Part shown: piece by piece, positions 20,148 to 29,057 of the stretch | How the letters are laid out: the number at the start of each line of letters is the position of its first letter | How positions within the stretch are numbered: position 1 is the stretch's first letter | Assembly (NCBI RefSeq): GCF_000260985.4 | Contig: NC_017857.3 | Location: 1,612,001-1,676,000, forward strand | Length of the DNA stretch: 64,000 bases | From: Methylophaga nitratireducenticrescens | GTDB lineage: Bacteria; Pseudomonadota; Gammaproteobacteria; Nitrosococcales; Methylophagaceae | Direction: 5' to 3' | Notes under the pieces: model-generated | Database searches by the model: none | Told to the model about the DNA's origin: nothing | Seen by the model: only the letters and a program-made list of their open reading frames with translations | Position numbers and translations under genes: made by a program

Positions 20148-20180
20148 AATACCTCTTGAATCCATCAAGGGGTATTTTTT
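20148..20180 (+). terminator. Rho-independent terminator of purL
   Basis: A 12-bp stem with one G-U pair (20148-20159 with 20165-20176), a 5-nt loop, and a T run at 20175-20181. It begins 8 bp after the stop. Confidence 0.93.
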
Positions 20181-20258
20181 TATCTGAGGATAAAAGCATT
20201 ACGCTTAACGCCTATGACTGACTTAACCAACAACCCGTGTTACCTGTCAGGACGATTA

Positions 20259-22376
20259 ATGCGTCTGCTGCTACTTATAATACTATTGGTGCCTCACACA
20301 ATACTGTTTGCAGCCACCTCTGAACAAATAGATCTCGAGAATTGGCAATATCGTTGGGGAGATTCACCGTTTCTTGATGGAAAACCGATATGGACCATGC
20401 CGGATCAGGAAAATCATGACGACTGGCAGTCCATTCCCAACCCTCTCTACCCACCTGATCGGCAGGACCGAGAAAATATCTGGTATCGCACCACACTGCC
20501 AGATATCAAACTGGTTGATCCCGTCGTGTTTATTTCCAGTATTGATTTGATTGCCGAGGTTTATCTCGATCAGCAGCTTATTTATCGCTTTGGTGAATTT
20601 GATGCTGAGGGAAAGGGTGATTATGCTGGTTGGCCATGGCATATCATTGGTCTGCCAGATGATTTTGCTGGCCGTACGCTTTATTTCCGCGTCTATTCTG
20701 ACTATACCGATATTGGTTTATGGGGAGAAAAGAAGCTGCTTGAACGCTCAGCAGCATTATTGAATATACTCAATAATTCGCATAGCGATTTAGTGATTTC
20801 GGCATTCTTTTTCTTTATCGCATTGATTGCATTTGCGTTTTCTGCAATGCGCGGTGATAACCGTGAGTTTATTTACCTTGGTTTGTTTTCACTGGCCAGT
20901 GCAGGCAATCTGCTGGGAGAAAGCCAGGCATTACAACTACTGATATATGCGCCGTTAGCAAAAACCTATGTGGCGGCCATATCGTATTTTTCGATTCCGA
21001 TTTTTATCGCATTGATTTTGAATTACTGGCTCGATGTACAAAGCGGTAAGTTGATGCTGCGTATCGCCCAAATGCATATGCTTTATGTATTGCTGTGTCT
21101 GGTATTAACATTGTTTAGCGCCTGGCACCTGGCCTATTTCTACCCGGTTTTCGACATGTTGTTTGTTATCACACTGGTGGTCATGCTTTGGTTTTGTATT
21201 CGCCATTTTACCGTGATGAATACCGAACAAAGGCTGGTAATGGGCGCGTTTGGACTTTATGCCATATTTTTCCTGATCGATATGATTATTGCCCATGGTT
21301 TAGTGCCCTGGGTTAATTTTCCACTAGCTTTTGGCGGGTTAATCTTTGCGTTGATTCTGGTGGTTGTTTCGTTAAGACATTATCGGCAGATCCAACAATC
21401 ACTAAAAGAGTTAAATGTATTGCTGGAAAAACGGGTGAGTGAACGAACCGCTACTTTACAGAATTATGTATTACTTGAACAGCAACGGGCAAATCAGCTG
21501 GCCTTGATTAATGATTTTAGCCTTCGGCTGGAAACCCTGATAAGTCGATTGCAAACCACTCAGAGCTTGCAACAGGCAGGCAAGATGATTTGTCAGGATT
21601 TACATAGCGTTTTTGCACCGAAGCAACTGCACGTTGAAATAATCAATGACTTAGCAGATTTGTCACCAAATGGTGTACTGAATAATAAATATCATATTGA
21701 GATTGATGATTTGCAGCGGGGTAAACAAACGTTCGTAACCTTTGAGCTGCTGGATCTTTCCACTGAAATATCAGAAACCCGGGACGTAATTGAGCAATTT
21801 ATATTCCGGGCCATTGATAGACTAAGCGTGACCTTGAGCGGAATCAAGCTGAGAGAAGATCTGCATATCATGTCATTTGAAGATGCTTTGACCGGCTTGA
21901 AAAATCGCCGATATTTTGATGATGCCCTACAACGTGAACTGCAACTTGCCGAACGGTATCACCAGCCAATATCCCTGCTGATTTGTGATATCGATCACTT
22001 CAAGCAATTTAATGATCGCTTTGGACATGAGGCGGGTGATTTGGCATTGAGTATTGTTGCTTCCTTGATGTTGGAGCATTTTCGTGAAACGGATATACCT
22101 TGTCGTTACGGTGGAGAAGAGTTTGTCATTTTGATGCCGGCTGCACACACGCAGGATGCGCTGGATCGGGCCAATACTTTATTGGAAAAAATTGCTGCGA
22201 AAACGATTGTCTACCAGGAAACGGTATTAGGCAGTTTGACTATCTCGGTTGGGATTAGTAGTTGGGATGGGCGAGGAGGCATACCGCAACGGCTGTTACA
22301 AAATGCTGATATGGCATTGTATCGGGCAAAACAATCTGGACGAAACCGCATTGAGGTTTCTGCCAGCGAAAATTAA
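20259..22376 (+). CDS. Diguanylate cyclase with 7TMR-DISM sensory region
   Basis: This membrane-bound GGDEF enzyme makes cyclic di-GMP from two GTP. After a signal sequence comes a periplasmic jelly-roll-like domain (to about residue 165), then seven transmembrane helices (about 175-385), a coiled coil with KRVSERTATLQ, a poorly conserved GAF-like stretch, and the catalytic domain with GGEEF near residue 618. An RETD inhibitory site sits five residues before it, so product inhibition is expected. I start at the ATG at 20259, which has a CAGGA site 6 bp upstream; an in-frame ATG at 20214 would add 15 residues and has no clear site. The DISM region suggests sensing of a carbohydrate-like ligand, which is inferred. 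Confidence 0.92.
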   Translation: MRLLLLIILLVPHTILFAATSEQIDLENWQYRWGDSPFLDGKPIWTMPDQENHDDWQSIPNPLYPPDRQDRENIWYRTTLPDIKLVDPVVFISSIDLIAEVYLDQQLIYRFGEFDAEGKGDYAGWPWHIIGLPDDFAGRTLYFRVYSDYTDIGLWGEKKLLERSAALLNILNNSHSDLVISAFFFFIALIAFAFSAMRGDNREFIYLGLFSLASAGNLLGESQALQLLIYAPLAKTYVAAISYFSIPIFIALILNYWLDVQSGKLMLRIAQMHMLYVLLCLVLTLFSAWHLAYFYPVFDMLFVITLVVMLWFCIRHFTVMNTEQRLVMGAFGLYAIFFLIDMIIAHGLVPWVNFPLAFGGLIFALILVVVSLRHYRQIQQSLKELNVLLEKRVSERTATLQNYVLLEQQRANQLALINDFSLRLETLISRLQTTQSLQQAGKMICQDLHSVFAPKQLHVEIINDLADLSPNGVLNNKYHIEIDDLQRGKQTFVTFELLDLSTEISETRDVIEQFIFRAIDRLSVTLSGIKLREDLHIMSFEDALTGLKNRRYFDDALQRELQLAERYHQPISLLICDIDHFKQFNDRFGHEAGDLALSIVASLMLEHFRETDIPCRYGGEEFVILMPAAHTQDALDRANTLLEKIAAKTIVYQETVLGSLTISVGISSWDGRGGIPQRLLQNADMALYRAKQSGRNRIEVSASEN

Positions 22377-22498
22377 CAGGTGCTTTTGGCTAAATGAAAA
22401 TTTGTGTAAAGGTGGACTTTGTATTCAAAAGTATTGAATTTAATCCGTTAAAATAAAGTCTGAAGAACATCAATTGCAAATAATAATAAGGACAGCGT

Positions 22499-22948
22499 AT
22501 GAAAACCCTATTTACAATAATGGTCGCAGCAATTTTTACCGTCAGTCTGGCTGGTTGTCAGATGAGTAAACAAAACGTGGGTGCCGGTTTAGGCGGTGTG
22601 GCTGGGGGTGTGCTTGGATCTAATGTAGGTGGTGGCACTGGGCGAACAGCAGCCATCATTGGCGGTACGATTTTAGGAGCAATGGTGGGTGGACATATTG
22701 GTAGTGAAATGGATGAGCTGGACAGGCGCCGAACTTATGACACATTTGAAAACACTCCTACAGGACGCACCAATTCCTGGAATAATCCGGATACCGGAGC
22801 ACAATACAGTATTACGCCTACCCGGACCTACGAAACGAATAACCGCCCGTGTCGTGAATACGAGATGGATGCCTATATTGATGGACAACGTGAAGTTGTT
22901 AAAGGCACAGCTTGCCGTAACGCCAATGGAGAATGGGTAAACCAGTAA
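22499..22948 (+). CDS. Glycine-zipper lipoprotein (RT0821/Lpp0805-like surface antigen family)
   Basis: This 149-residue lipoprotein has a signal sequence ending in the lipobox LAGC (C20). Next comes a glycine-zipper hairpin with repeated GxxxG spacing (GAGLGGVAGG, GGTILGAMVGG), typical of '17 kDa surface antigen'-type proteins that insert in the outer membrane. The C-terminal globular part has two cysteines (RPCREY and GTACRN) that may form a disulfide. The function is structural or unknown. AAGGAC precedes the ATG. Confidence 0.88.
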   Translation: MKTLFTIMVAAIFTVSLAGCQMSKQNVGAGLGGVAGGVLGSNVGGGTGRTAAIIGGTILGAMVGGHIGSEMDELDRRRTYDTFENTPTGRTNSWNNPDTGAQYSITPTRTYETNNRPCREYEMDAYIDGQREVVKGTACRNANGEWVNQ

Positions 22949-22984
22949 CCAGAAATAAAGCTGATTCTCAACATTTGCGTCAGC

Positions 22985-23146
22985 CCCAAGGTCTGAGATA
23001 CATAGATGTATTTCAAAAACTGCCTTCCCCACGCCTTGACGGATGCTTTTTCATCCTCAACCCGCGGGGCGGCAGGGGCTCATTCCGCCTTATAGGACGA
23101 AAAAATAGTCTCCAGCAGTGGTGGATATGAAAGATAAATAAGCCCC
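22985..23146. repeat. MITE-like element, truncated copy
   Basis: The gap between the lipoprotein gene and the EAL gene holds an incomplete, drifted copy of the dispersed element. It has the 'gagatacat..atgta' hairpin, the 'cttgacggatgctttttcatcctcaaccc' and 'ggggctcattccgcc' modules, and a right terminal repeat (23128-23146, tgaaagataaataagcccc). The left terminal repeat is missing. A reading frame across it (22933-23130) is not a gene. Confidence 0.75.
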
Positions 23147-23185
23147 GGACTATCTACCTTTCCAACCGCTATTGGTTCAAGGACT

Positions 23186-26131
23186 CTATTTCGCAGCGGC
23201 AGTCAATAACTGTTCTAACGCTTCAGCGGGAATTGGTCGGGAATACAGGTATCCTTGCGCATAATCACAGCCGGCGGCAAAGAGTAATTTCTGCTGGGCC
23301 TCGGTCTCCACTCCTTCGGCGATTACTTTGAGACCCAGTTTGTGCGCCATGACAATAATTGCCTCAGATAGCGCCATATCGTCGGGATCGGTCGCCAGAT
23401 CGCGTACAAAGGACTGATCAATTTTCAGATAATCAATGTCGAATCTTTTCAGGTAAGAAAGTGAAGAGTAGCCGGTGCCAAAATCATCGATCGCAACTTG
23501 AATACCGATATCGTGAAATTCAACTAGTTTGTCAGTGACTGCGGCATCGATATCGAGCAGTAACCCCTCGGTAATTTCAATGGTAAAACTGTGGGGAGGG
23601 AGTTCCAGCTCCTGTAAATAGGTGTGCCATGCCTTGCAAACAAAGTCCGAACTATGGAACTGTATCGGTGACATGTTCACCGAGATTTGAAACTCTCTGT
23701 CGCACAAGCTTCCCCAGTGCTTTAACTGGCGTGCTGATTCCCTGAATACCCAGTTGCCAATATCAACAATCAAACCGGTTTCTTCTGCCAGCGGGATAAA
23801 TTCGGCCGGAGTGACCAGTCCTCGTTCCGGGTGTTGCCAGCGAATCAGCGCTTCTGCCTTGATGATGTCGCCAGTATTTAAATCAATGATCGGCTGATAA
23901 AAAACTCTGAACTGGTTTGCTGACAAGGCCACACGTAATTCCTTGATCATCCTCATGCGATTTTGTGCCATTTGCTGCATCGCCGGGGTGAAAAATTCAA
24001 AACGGTTTCTACCGTTGTTCTTGGCTATATACATAGCCTGATCGGCGTTTCTGAACAAGGCTTCTATCTCGGTGGAGTCGTCTGGATACAGAGTGATGCC
24101 AATGCTTGCCGACACATGAACCACCTCTTCTCCCAACCGGAAGGGTGCTGCCAGTTTTTGCAATATGTCTCCGGCTACCCGTTCAGCGCTGCCAATTTCT
24201 TCTATCTCTGCCAGAATAACAGTAAACTCATCTCCTCCCAGCCTGGCCACGGTGTCTGATTCGCGTACACAAAAGCTGATGCGACGTGCTGCTTCTTGCA
24301 GCAGAATATCCCCCAGACTGTGTCCAAGCGTGTCATTGATCTCCTTGAAGTCATCCAGATCAATAAACAGCAGCGCGATTTTTGAGCCGAAACGGTGCGT
24401 TTTTTTGATCTCCTGTTCCATTCGATCATAGAACATTTGCCGATTCGGCAGCCCGGTCAGCGAGTCGAAATTGGCTTGTTTCCAGATTAACGCATCTGAT
24501 TCCTTCTTTCTGGTGATATCGCGGAGAAAAGCACTGAATTCATACTTTCCCGAGATCAGAATTGGCGTGATGGCCAGCTCAACCGGAAATTCGTTTCCAT
24601 TGCGATGCAGTCCGGTGATCTCTACCCGAGTATTGAGGATAGGCGCGTCGCCTGTGTTAAGAAAGTGTTTTAACCCCTGACGATGTGCCTCGCGATACTG
24701 CGGAGGAATGATCGTCTCACTGACAGTTTTTCCGAGCACTTCCTCACGGGGCCAACCGAAGATAACCTCCGCCTGGTGGTTCCAGCCGATGATGACTTCG
24801 CGGGCATCCATCTGTACGACGGCATCCAACGCACTGTCAATAACGGTATGGAGCCTCTCCCGACCTTCCATTACGGCACGTTTGGCCTCTTCCTGCTCAG
24901 TCTCTGCCTTGATCCTCGCCTCAAGCATAGCGTTGAATCCATCGGCCATTTCGTTGAAGCTGTCGCCTACCCAGCGGAGCTCATCGCGGGTGGTGAGCTG
25001 GATGCGCGCATCCAGGTCGCCATTGGCAAAGGCGCGAGCGGTTCTCACCAGCGATTGAATATTACCAATAATGGTGTAGTAGATACTGACCGAAAAATAA
25101 ACCACTAAAAGGAGCAACAGCAAAGCACCTCCGACACTCGTGAACAGGGTTTTTTTCGCCTGTTTAATTCGCTGCTGAATAAGGTCTCTGGCAGTCGTCA
25201 GTAGTGAGTGGTAGAGCTGCGTATAGTTATTATCGACCTCCATGGTGGCGATCCGAAGGAATTTGTCAGGTGGTGTTGTGAAGTGGCCGGAAAGAATATC
25301 AGATTGGGTTAGCTCAATAACCTGGCGGGCTGAATTCATAATCTTTTCTGACACCTCGTCAAGAGACGCTTGTAGCAGAGTATTGTGTCGTACGGTTTTC
25401 TCGAGATTGGTATTGAAATCTTTTAGAGCTGTTTCGAGCCTGGCGATCAGAATGTGTAATTGAATTCTCTGCTGATCGCTAATCTTTCCGCTGGCGAGAA
25501 TGCTGCTGCCATGAGCGCGAATCTGACCGAGAGGTTCGATTACACGTGGCAGCCTTTGAATGGCCGTATTCATCAGATAAAACGTCTCGATTTGCGGATC
25601 CAGGGTCAGTGTGTACACATCGGCGACAGTCAATTTAAAGGTTTGTAACTGCTCGATCAGTCTGGTGTGCGCTATGAATCTTTCCTCCATGGTCAAATAT
25701 GCCATTTCTTCACGCAGACGTCGCCAGTTTGTCTGGATATTATTAAAAGCCTTGTCGGAAGTCAGATGTGCAGGCATTTTTTCGAGCATGTTCGTAAATG
25801 AGCTGATCATCTTCTTTTGTTCGGTTATCTGCCATTCGATCATGGTCGTGTTGTTGTTCCATGGCGTAGTTGAGAGTCCTCGATGCAGCTGGAGATGTTG
25901 GATGGTTTGAGTGATCGGTTCTATCAATGCAAGGCCCTGGAGTTGTCGCTCGGATGGTTCAATAACCCGATCCAGGCTGGCTATCAAGCTGTATACAACC
26001 ACTGCGATAGCGACCGCTGACAACAGCCACAGAATGGTGAATTTCCGGGTGTAGTTCAAACGATCCAGCAGTTTTCGAATAGGAAAAACAACCAAGTCTA
26101 TTATTTTCCTGGCATTTTTTTTGTTTGTCAT
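23186..26131 (-). CDS. c-di-GMP phosphodiesterase/cyclase with HAMP, PAS, GGDEF and EAL domains
   Basis: This 981-residue inner-membrane protein reads on the minus strand. One helix near residues 30-52 is followed by a long helical periplasmic sensor region, reminiscent of NIT-type all-helical sensors, then a second helix near residue 345, a HAMP linker and a PAS domain with the VIIGWNHQAE motif. The GGDEF domain has an intact GGDEF near residue 631, preceded by an RESD inhibitory site. The EAL domain has EAL near residue 760, DDFGTGYSS, and the AEGVET motif. Both enzyme sites look complete, so the net activity cannot be predicted. It is divergent from the LysE gene with a 399-bp gap. Confidence 0.93.
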   Translation of the reverse strand: MTNKKNARKIIDLVVFPIRKLLDRLNYTRKFTILWLLSAVAIAVVVYSLIASLDRVIEPSERQLQGLALIEPITQTIQHLQLHRGLSTTPWNNNTTMIEWQITEQKKMISSFTNMLEKMPAHLTSDKAFNNIQTNWRRLREEMAYLTMEERFIAHTRLIEQLQTFKLTVADVYTLTLDPQIETFYLMNTAIQRLPRVIEPLGQIRAHGSSILASGKISDQQRIQLHILIARLETALKDFNTNLEKTVRHNTLLQASLDEVSEKIMNSARQVIELTQSDILSGHFTTPPDKFLRIATMEVDNNYTQLYHSLLTTARDLIQQRIKQAKKTLFTSVGGALLLLLLVVYFSVSIYYTIIGNIQSLVRTARAFANGDLDARIQLTTRDELRWVGDSFNEMADGFNAMLEARIKAETEQEEAKRAVMEGRERLHTVIDSALDAVVQMDAREVIIGWNHQAEVIFGWPREEVLGKTVSETIIPPQYREAHRQGLKHFLNTGDAPILNTRVEITGLHRNGNEFPVELAITPILISGKYEFSAFLRDITRKKESDALIWKQANFDSLTGLPNRQMFYDRMEQEIKKTHRFGSKIALLFIDLDDFKEINDTLGHSLGDILLQEAARRISFCVRESDTVARLGGDEFTVILAEIEEIGSAERVAGDILQKLAAPFRLGEEVVHVSASIGITLYPDDSTEIEALFRNADQAMYIAKNNGRNRFEFFTPAMQQMAQNRMRMIKELRVALSANQFRVFYQPIIDLNTGDIIKAEALIRWQHPERGLVTPAEFIPLAEETGLIVDIGNWVFRESARQLKHWGSLCDREFQISVNMSPIQFHSSDFVCKAWHTYLQELELPPHSFTIEITEGLLLDIDAAVTDKLVEFHDIGIQVAIDDFGTGYSSLSYLKRFDIDYLKIDQSFVRDLATDPDDMALSEAIIVMAHKLGLKVIAEGVETEAQQKLLFAAGCDYAQGYLYSRPIPAEALEQLLTAAAK

Positions 26132-26530
26132 ACCTGTCTCTTGGTAACGTAGGAATGTTTTTCGATATGTTTTTTTGGCACAATTTATTGCGCAAGGATA
26201 TACGAACTTGGTCGCGATAATAAGAGGCCATTGATCTGGTAAAGCTTGATAGTTTTATTGTCGGATACTTAATGCAGTAGGCATTTTGCATCCACATAAA
26301 ATTTTAGGACTTGTTTGGAATGGTTATAAAATGAAGCAAGCCTAAAGTGCAGCTAACATAATAGTCTGTCACCAAAACAGTTCTTTTAAAATGCTTTTGT
26401 GGAAAGCTGTTTGCAACAATATTAAGACTTTTGTTTGGTGAGCCGTCATCATGCTATTGGCAGATGAGTTTGGTATAAGCAAAAGGCAGAGCCAATATCA
26501 GAAGTATTGATTACAGCGAATTTTTAATAA
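26132..26530. other. Divergent intergenic region without a gene
   Basis: This 399-bp AT-rich spacer separates two divergently read genes, so it should hold promoters for both. I see no open reading frame with a credible start, no copy of either repeat family, and no operator I can name. An imperfect inverted pair (caccaaaaca near 26370 and tgtttggtga near 26435) is noted only as a weak feature. Confidence 0.5.
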
Positions 26531-27163
26531 ATGGAATTAAGCATAGATATACAGACGTTGCTGGGGTTATTTATCAGCCTGGCAGTACTGGCGGCTATAC
26601 CAAGCATAAGTGTGCTCTTGGTCTCATCAAGATCAGCTGTATATGGTTTCAGTCATGGCCTTGCTGTCGCCTTTGGCATTGTGTTGGCAGATCTTCTGTT
26701 TATCGGTATCGCATTGTATGGCATGACCCTGTTGCTGCCAGTAATAGGTCCGTGGGCGATACTCATCCGTGTGCTTGCAGCAGCATATCTGTTCTGGTTG
26801 GCAATATTGCTTTGGCGGCAAAAATTTTTGAAAGATAACGTGTTACCAGTTGAACAGCCGGTTTCATTAAAGAACAGTTTTTTGATTGGGTTTAGTGTGA
26901 CCTTGGCCGATCATAAAGCGATTGTTTTTTACATGGGGTTTTTCCCTGCATGGATCGAAGTCAGTCAATTAACCATCCTCGATAGCGGAATTATTTTGCT
27001 AGTGGCCTGTTTAGCGGTAGGAGGGGTTAAGAGTCTTTATGCCTTCCTGGCTGCCTCTGCTGGTCAGGTATATCTCAAACAAGACCGACATTGTTTGAAC
27101 AAACTGGTCGCAATATTGTTAGTCGGCGGTAGTGCAATGATACTTTTTTCTTTATGGAAATAA
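26531..27163 (+). CDS. LysE family amino-acid exporter
   Basis: This 210-residue protein has about six transmembrane helices in the LysE/RhtB pattern: a first helix with LAAIPSISVLLVSSR, the GFSHGLAVAFGIVLADL segment (the family's G-x3-G-x3-AD signature), and the mid-protein FLIGFSVTLADHKAIVFYMGFFP segment in place of the usual NPK-type motif. The exported substrate is unknown and may be an amino acid or a related small metabolite. It lies alone between c-di-GMP genes, with no apparent operon. Confidence 0.9.
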   Translation: MELSIDIQTLLGLFISLAVLAAIPSISVLLVSSRSAVYGFSHGLAVAFGIVLADLLFIGIALYGMTLLLPVIGPWAILIRVLAAAYLFWLAILLWRQKFLKDNVLPVEQPVSLKNSFLIGFSVTLADHKAIVFYMGFFPAWIEVSQLTILDSGIILLVACLAVGGVKSLYAFLAASAGQVYLKQDRHCLNKLVAILLVGGSAMILFSLWK

Positions 27164-27418
27164 TCATTTCAAGGCAAGGCTTTCCAACTGTTTCAAGTTT
27201 AATAAACTCTAATGATGCGACGTTAATGAAAAAAATACTGGTAGTGGGATTTTTTTTCTGTCATTAGTTATAAGGGATTTAAAAATAAGCAACTGTGCTT
27301 TGTGGAGCACTTTAACGTTAGTCGGGGGTAAGCATGTCTGATGGAACGGTTTTGCCAGAGATTATAGTTAAAAGGGGAGGGTAAATGTGCTCTAATCAAA
27401 AAAACGTTCCCGCTGATT

Positions 27419-29029
27419 ATGCTTGATTCTAAAACAGTATTTCTTCGCGGTAGGCCTCTGGACCTGCATATCATTCGAGCAATGTTGATTGTCGGTTTAG
27501 CCTATTATCTGGGTGCCCTTATCGCCATTCATAAAACCATTACTCCCGAAGGCATCGCCATCTTATGGCCACCCAATGCGATATTACTGGCGGCATTTCT
27601 GATTTACCCAAGACATTATCTACCCTTTGTAGCAATAGCCGGCATGATTGCAGAGCTGGTAGCATCTATTCCGGCATTTCCGGTTTGGGCAGCAGTCAGT
27701 TTTGCAATAATCAATATCACTTCGGTTTCCCTGGCTACTTATTTTATCCGGCGGAAAAGTGGTCAGAATTTTCATTTCAATAATCTCAAGAACGGTGCCT
27801 GTTTTTTATTTTTCGCGCCCTTCCTATCGTCTTTAGTTGCTGGGTTAGCAGGCGCTACTGTTTATGTAATCATGGGACGAACAGACACCAGCTATATTAG
27901 TTTATGGCAGTTGTGGTGGTTTGGTGACGCTCTGGCCATGCTGGTGTTAACACCTTTAATTGTCGTTTTATGGCGCTGGTTTCAGGCGGGACTACCACAT
28001 TTTAAACTACATTATTTATTAGAGGCATTAATACTCTGGTTGGCTGTAATTGTGATTGGCTATCAAAGCTTTACTGTTGAATCCTATGAAAAAGCTTTTT
28101 TGTTTTTTACCCCTATCTGGTTAGTATTGCTTGGGGTGATAGCTGCTATTCGGCTGGGAGTCGTCGGAGCATCAGCAACGGTTGCTTTGATTACGGTTTT
28201 TGCTGTCGAGCATTTAGTGCGCGGTACACATCCGATAATCGTTGATACGCCGCAAAATGCCGTTTGGCTGACACAGGAATATCTTGCCATCATTGCTGTT
28301 GTCTCGATCGGCCTGGCGATGCTGATTCAGGAGATTTCTGAGCAACGTGATGTGCTTAAACAGCATGAAAATGCATTAAAAGCACAAAATCAGTTTTTAG
28401 AGGAACGGGTGAACGAGCGAACCCTGGCATTAAAAGAGGTGAACCAGGCATTACAAAACGCCAATGGACGATTGGCTAAAAGTGCGGCTACCGATGAATT
28501 GACGGGTATTCCCAACCGGCGACACTTTCTCAGTGAAGTACAGCGTGAGTTACAGCGTTTAAGACTGGATGGACAAACTGCGAGTGCCATTATGATCGAT
28601 CTGGATCACTTCAAACAGGTCAATGATAATCTGGGCCATGAAGCTGGCGATTTAGTGTTGTGTAATATTGTAGAGCCAATCAGTAATGCGATCAGGCCGA
28701 GAGATTTATTTGGCCGTATGGGCGGTGAAGAGTTTCTGGTGTTTTTATCCGGCGCCGATCAGAAGTTGGCAAATTCGGTGGCAGAACGTATTCGAGCAGA
28801 AATTGAATCGCTTGAAGTGCTTTACCGAAATCAGAAAATCAATGTTACAGCCAGTCTCGGCGTGGCGGAGTGGGATGGACGCAGTCACTTGGATGAATTG
28901 TTTCACCAGGCTGATAAAGCACTATATCAAGCGAAAAACAAGGGCAGAAATCGGGTGATTAATCTGACTGAGTCAGACTCCGACTCAAAAAACAGACCAT
29001 CACACGAAGATCATTTTGAACTGCCTTAG
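27419..29029 (+). CDS. MASE1-domain diguanylate cyclase
   Basis: This 536-residue membrane protein has an N-terminal MASE1 sensor of about eight helices (residues 20-300) with the family's PEGIAILWPPNAILLA motif in helix 2. It then has a coiled coil (ERVNERTLALKEVN) and a GGDEF domain. The catalytic motif GGEEF is near residues 435-439, and an RPRD inhibitory site is placed five residues before it. An active, product-inhibited cyclase is predicted. The stop is 28 bp from the stop of the convergent 666-residue gene. The signal sensed by MASE1 here is unknown. Confidence 0.93.
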   Translation: MLDSKTVFLRGRPLDLHIIRAMLIVGLAYYLGALIAIHKTITPEGIAILWPPNAILLAAFLIYPRHYLPFVAIAGMIAELVASIPAFPVWAAVSFAIINITSVSLATYFIRRKSGQNFHFNNLKNGACFLFFAPFLSSLVAGLAGATVYVIMGRTDTSYISLWQLWWFGDALAMLVLTPLIVVLWRWFQAGLPHFKLHYLLEALILWLAVIVIGYQSFTVESYEKAFLFFTPIWLVLLGVIAAIRLGVVGASATVALITVFAVEHLVRGTHPIIVDTPQNAVWLTQEYLAIIAVVSIGLAMLIQEISEQRDVLKQHENALKAQNQFLEERVNERTLALKEVNQALQNANGRLAKSAATDELTGIPNRRHFLSEVQRELQRLRLDGQTASAIMIDLDHFKQVNDNLGHEAGDLVLCNIVEPISNAIRPRDLFGRMGGEEFLVFLSGADQKLANSVAERIRAEIESLEVLYRNQKINVTASLGVAEWDGRSHLDELFHQADKALYQAKNKGRNRVINLTESDSDSKNRPSHEDHFELP

Positions 29030-29057
29030 GATCTGTTGGGAGCTAAACGATAACTAA

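Noticed and set aside
22933-23130. 65-codon frame after the glycine-zipper lipoprotein gene
   Set aside because: It starts inside the lipoprotein gene and runs through the truncated repeat.
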